This document shows positions 62,278 to 64,000 of a stretch of DNA of 64,000 nucleotides, piece by piece. Where the stretch lies: NCBI GenBank assembly GCA_038502055.1, contig JAXRKN010000042.1:1798001-1862000 (forward strand), given 5' to 3'. The notes under the pieces were generated by a model, which was given only the letters and a program-made list of their open reading frames with translations, ran no database searches and had not been told where the DNA came from. Source of the DNA: Tanytarsus gracilentus (lineage: Eukaryota > Arthropoda > Insecta > Diptera > Chironomidae). Both the position numbers and the translations under genes were made by a program. Each line of letters starts with the position of its first letter. Within the stretch, counting starts at the first letter, position 1.

Positions 62278-64000
62278 CTATATATGTGTGTGTATGTGTG
62301 CATGATAATTGAATGAACAATAACATATATATTGATTATGGTAAAGTGTTCGACAGGAAAATAATTGGAATTAAAATAAAATTCAATGTCATCTATTGAT
62401 CTCAACACGCTCGATAAAGATTTCATCTATAAATATTTTTACATATAGAGAATAAAAATCTAATTAACTCGCAATATAATGGAGTCACATGTGTGGTTGT
62501 ACATAAATGCGGTTATTTAAAAATAAACCTCAGCGCTTGTTTATTGTTTCAACCGAATACCTACAAACACGGCACGGTTTAATGGAAAAAAGCGACATCG
62601 AGTGTGGGGTTGTTGCTAAAAATAAGGAAACAGACCCTTTTTTGTACCTGATTGCTTGTGTACATAAATCTTCACACAATTGAGCGATAACGATTGGATA
62701 TCGAATTACTTTGAAATGATCCACACACTTTTTATATGTTTAGTACAATATAAATTTTAAATCATGACACATTTTTCAAAAAAATTGTGGTTGTCGATGA
62801 AAAGAAACAAAAAACATTCATATGACTAACTCTTTTTTAGAGACGATACACTAAAAATAGCCATGGACATGATACGAACATAAATTAAATAATACATTTG
62901 TGGTGATGATAGTTTTTTGTTTGAATTATTTTGCATCTCATCGATAATTGTGAAAAGATTCATGTTGCCATCAATGTAAAATTTATTAATGACTAAGAAT
63001 CAAGTCAGTTGATGGCATTCTAAGGATTTTTCACATTTATTTTCTCTCGCAAATGTTAGCTTCAACTTTTTTTCATCTTTCATGAATGTATTTTTAGCGC
63101 TATGGGGAGCAACTCGATACAAAAATCAATGAATTTTGAACTTTAAATTTTCCACGATGACTTTTTTCTTCTCGAATGAATTTTTTCCGAAAGAAAACTA
63201 AGAAAAATGTTGAGTGTGGCTTAAAAAGTGTGTCAACCGGAGAAAAAGAATCGAAAAAAGGATTTTCTGATGGTTTTCTGTGTTATCTCGTGTTTTACCA
63301 AAAAAAAATCATAAATGATGAAAAAATCGTTTGCGGTCGTGACAAAAATATTTAGTCATTATAATTTAGATGAGGAATAAGAAAAAATTAGATTGAGACT
63401 CGAAGATTGTCAGTCAAAAGCAAAAAATCTTCACTTTTAGAAAAATTAAAATTTTGAACAAGAAAAAATGTTATCAAAAATAATTTCGCAATTTCATCAG
63501 ATATTTCTAAAAATAAATCTCCAATGTACATTCGAGGGCAAAACATACAATTTAAACTCGACACTTTATGCATAACAAGATTTCGAACACATACAGTGAG
63601 AGAAATTTTTTTTTCATAATCATCTTGTGTGTGCATGTGACCTTTCGTGAGGATTATTTGCTCCTTCTCATGCTTAAGAATCATTAAGCATATCGTTACA
63701 TATATGCATCTACAGTTAAAAACTATTGAATGATGCGATGCGATGAGAACTTTGATAGAAAGCCTTGAAACTACTGAAGGATCGAGAGTGAGCGAGAAAA
63801 ATCTTAGGACAATAGCAGCAGAGAAGAAAAACTATATGAAAGTCATATTGTGTATGGGTAATTTGGCTCCGATATGTGTCATAAAAAAACAAAGGAAGAA
63901 GAAGAATGAGGAGGAAGCCACCATATACACTCATAAAGTTTTTTGAAACAGTAGTAAAAAATGAGAGAATGTCGAAAGAGTTTCGAGAGGGTGGCGTTGG
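62278..64000. other. Right end of window, presumably Rim 5' intron
   Basis: No exon recognised on either strand. The zinc-finger Rab-binding exons expected for RIM are not here. Confidence 0.4.

Noticed and set aside
62530..62724. 64-codon minus-strand ORF as the Rim zinc-finger exon
   Set aside because: The few Cys do not form the paired CX2C pattern of the RIM Rab-binding zinc finger, and there is no fitting splice phase.

Overview
The window is AT-rich nuclear DNA from an insect, most likely a dipteran. The evidence is two conserved, multi-exon neuronal genes on the minus strand, with GT-AG introns that are sometimes only 56-60 nt long. The low-complexity GAGA-rich sequence and large introns are also typical. 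I cannot name the species.

Region 1 (about 2.8-29.9 kb, minus strand) is the couch potato (cpo/RBPMS/MEC-8) RNA-binding protein gene. I could chain nine exons in phase. An S/T/Q/N-rich N-terminal exon leads over a 17.5 kb intron into three small exons encoding RRM1. A further exon then ends at an in-frame TGA (7069-7071). That TGA is followed by CTA, two more sense codons, CAG and a perfect CAG|GTAAGT donor. The reading frame continues in phase through two more exons that encode a complete second RRM. This makes a strong candidate for regulated stop-codon readthrough (or alternative donor use), switching between a one-RRM and a two-RRM protein. The true first exon was not identified securely and probably lies between 30 and 51 kb.

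Region 2 (30-51 kb) has no recognised host gene. It holds a degraded LTR-retrotransposon-like element (about 40.18-44.40 kb) with two roughly 450-470 bp direct repeats, a CCHC zinc-knuckle gag fragment and an orphan 359-codon ORF. The two repeats differ largely by single-base indels.

Region 3 (51.2-62.3 kb, minus strand) is the 3' three-quarters or so of Rim, the active-zone scaffold that binds Rab3, ELKS and RIM-BP. Sixteen exons joined in phase (plus one alternative and one unresolved exon) encode the PDZ domain, C2A, two RQLPxIP-type SH3 ligands, a 501-codon basic low-complexity exon, a mutually exclusive exon pair and C2B. The N-terminal Rab-binding zinc-finger region lies beyond the right edge.

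Repeats in the introns and intergenic DNA include a 1.3 kb element bounded by 11-bp inverted repeats and filled by a 19-bp minisatellite plus a second tandem array (17.14-18.45 kb). There is also a long foldback repeat (15.0-15.34 kb), four scattered copies of a tRNA B-box-like motif, and a possible SINE-like piece near 1.07-1.21 kb. Both genes act in the nervous system (RNA processing; presynaptic release), but nothing in the sequence shows they are co-regulated.
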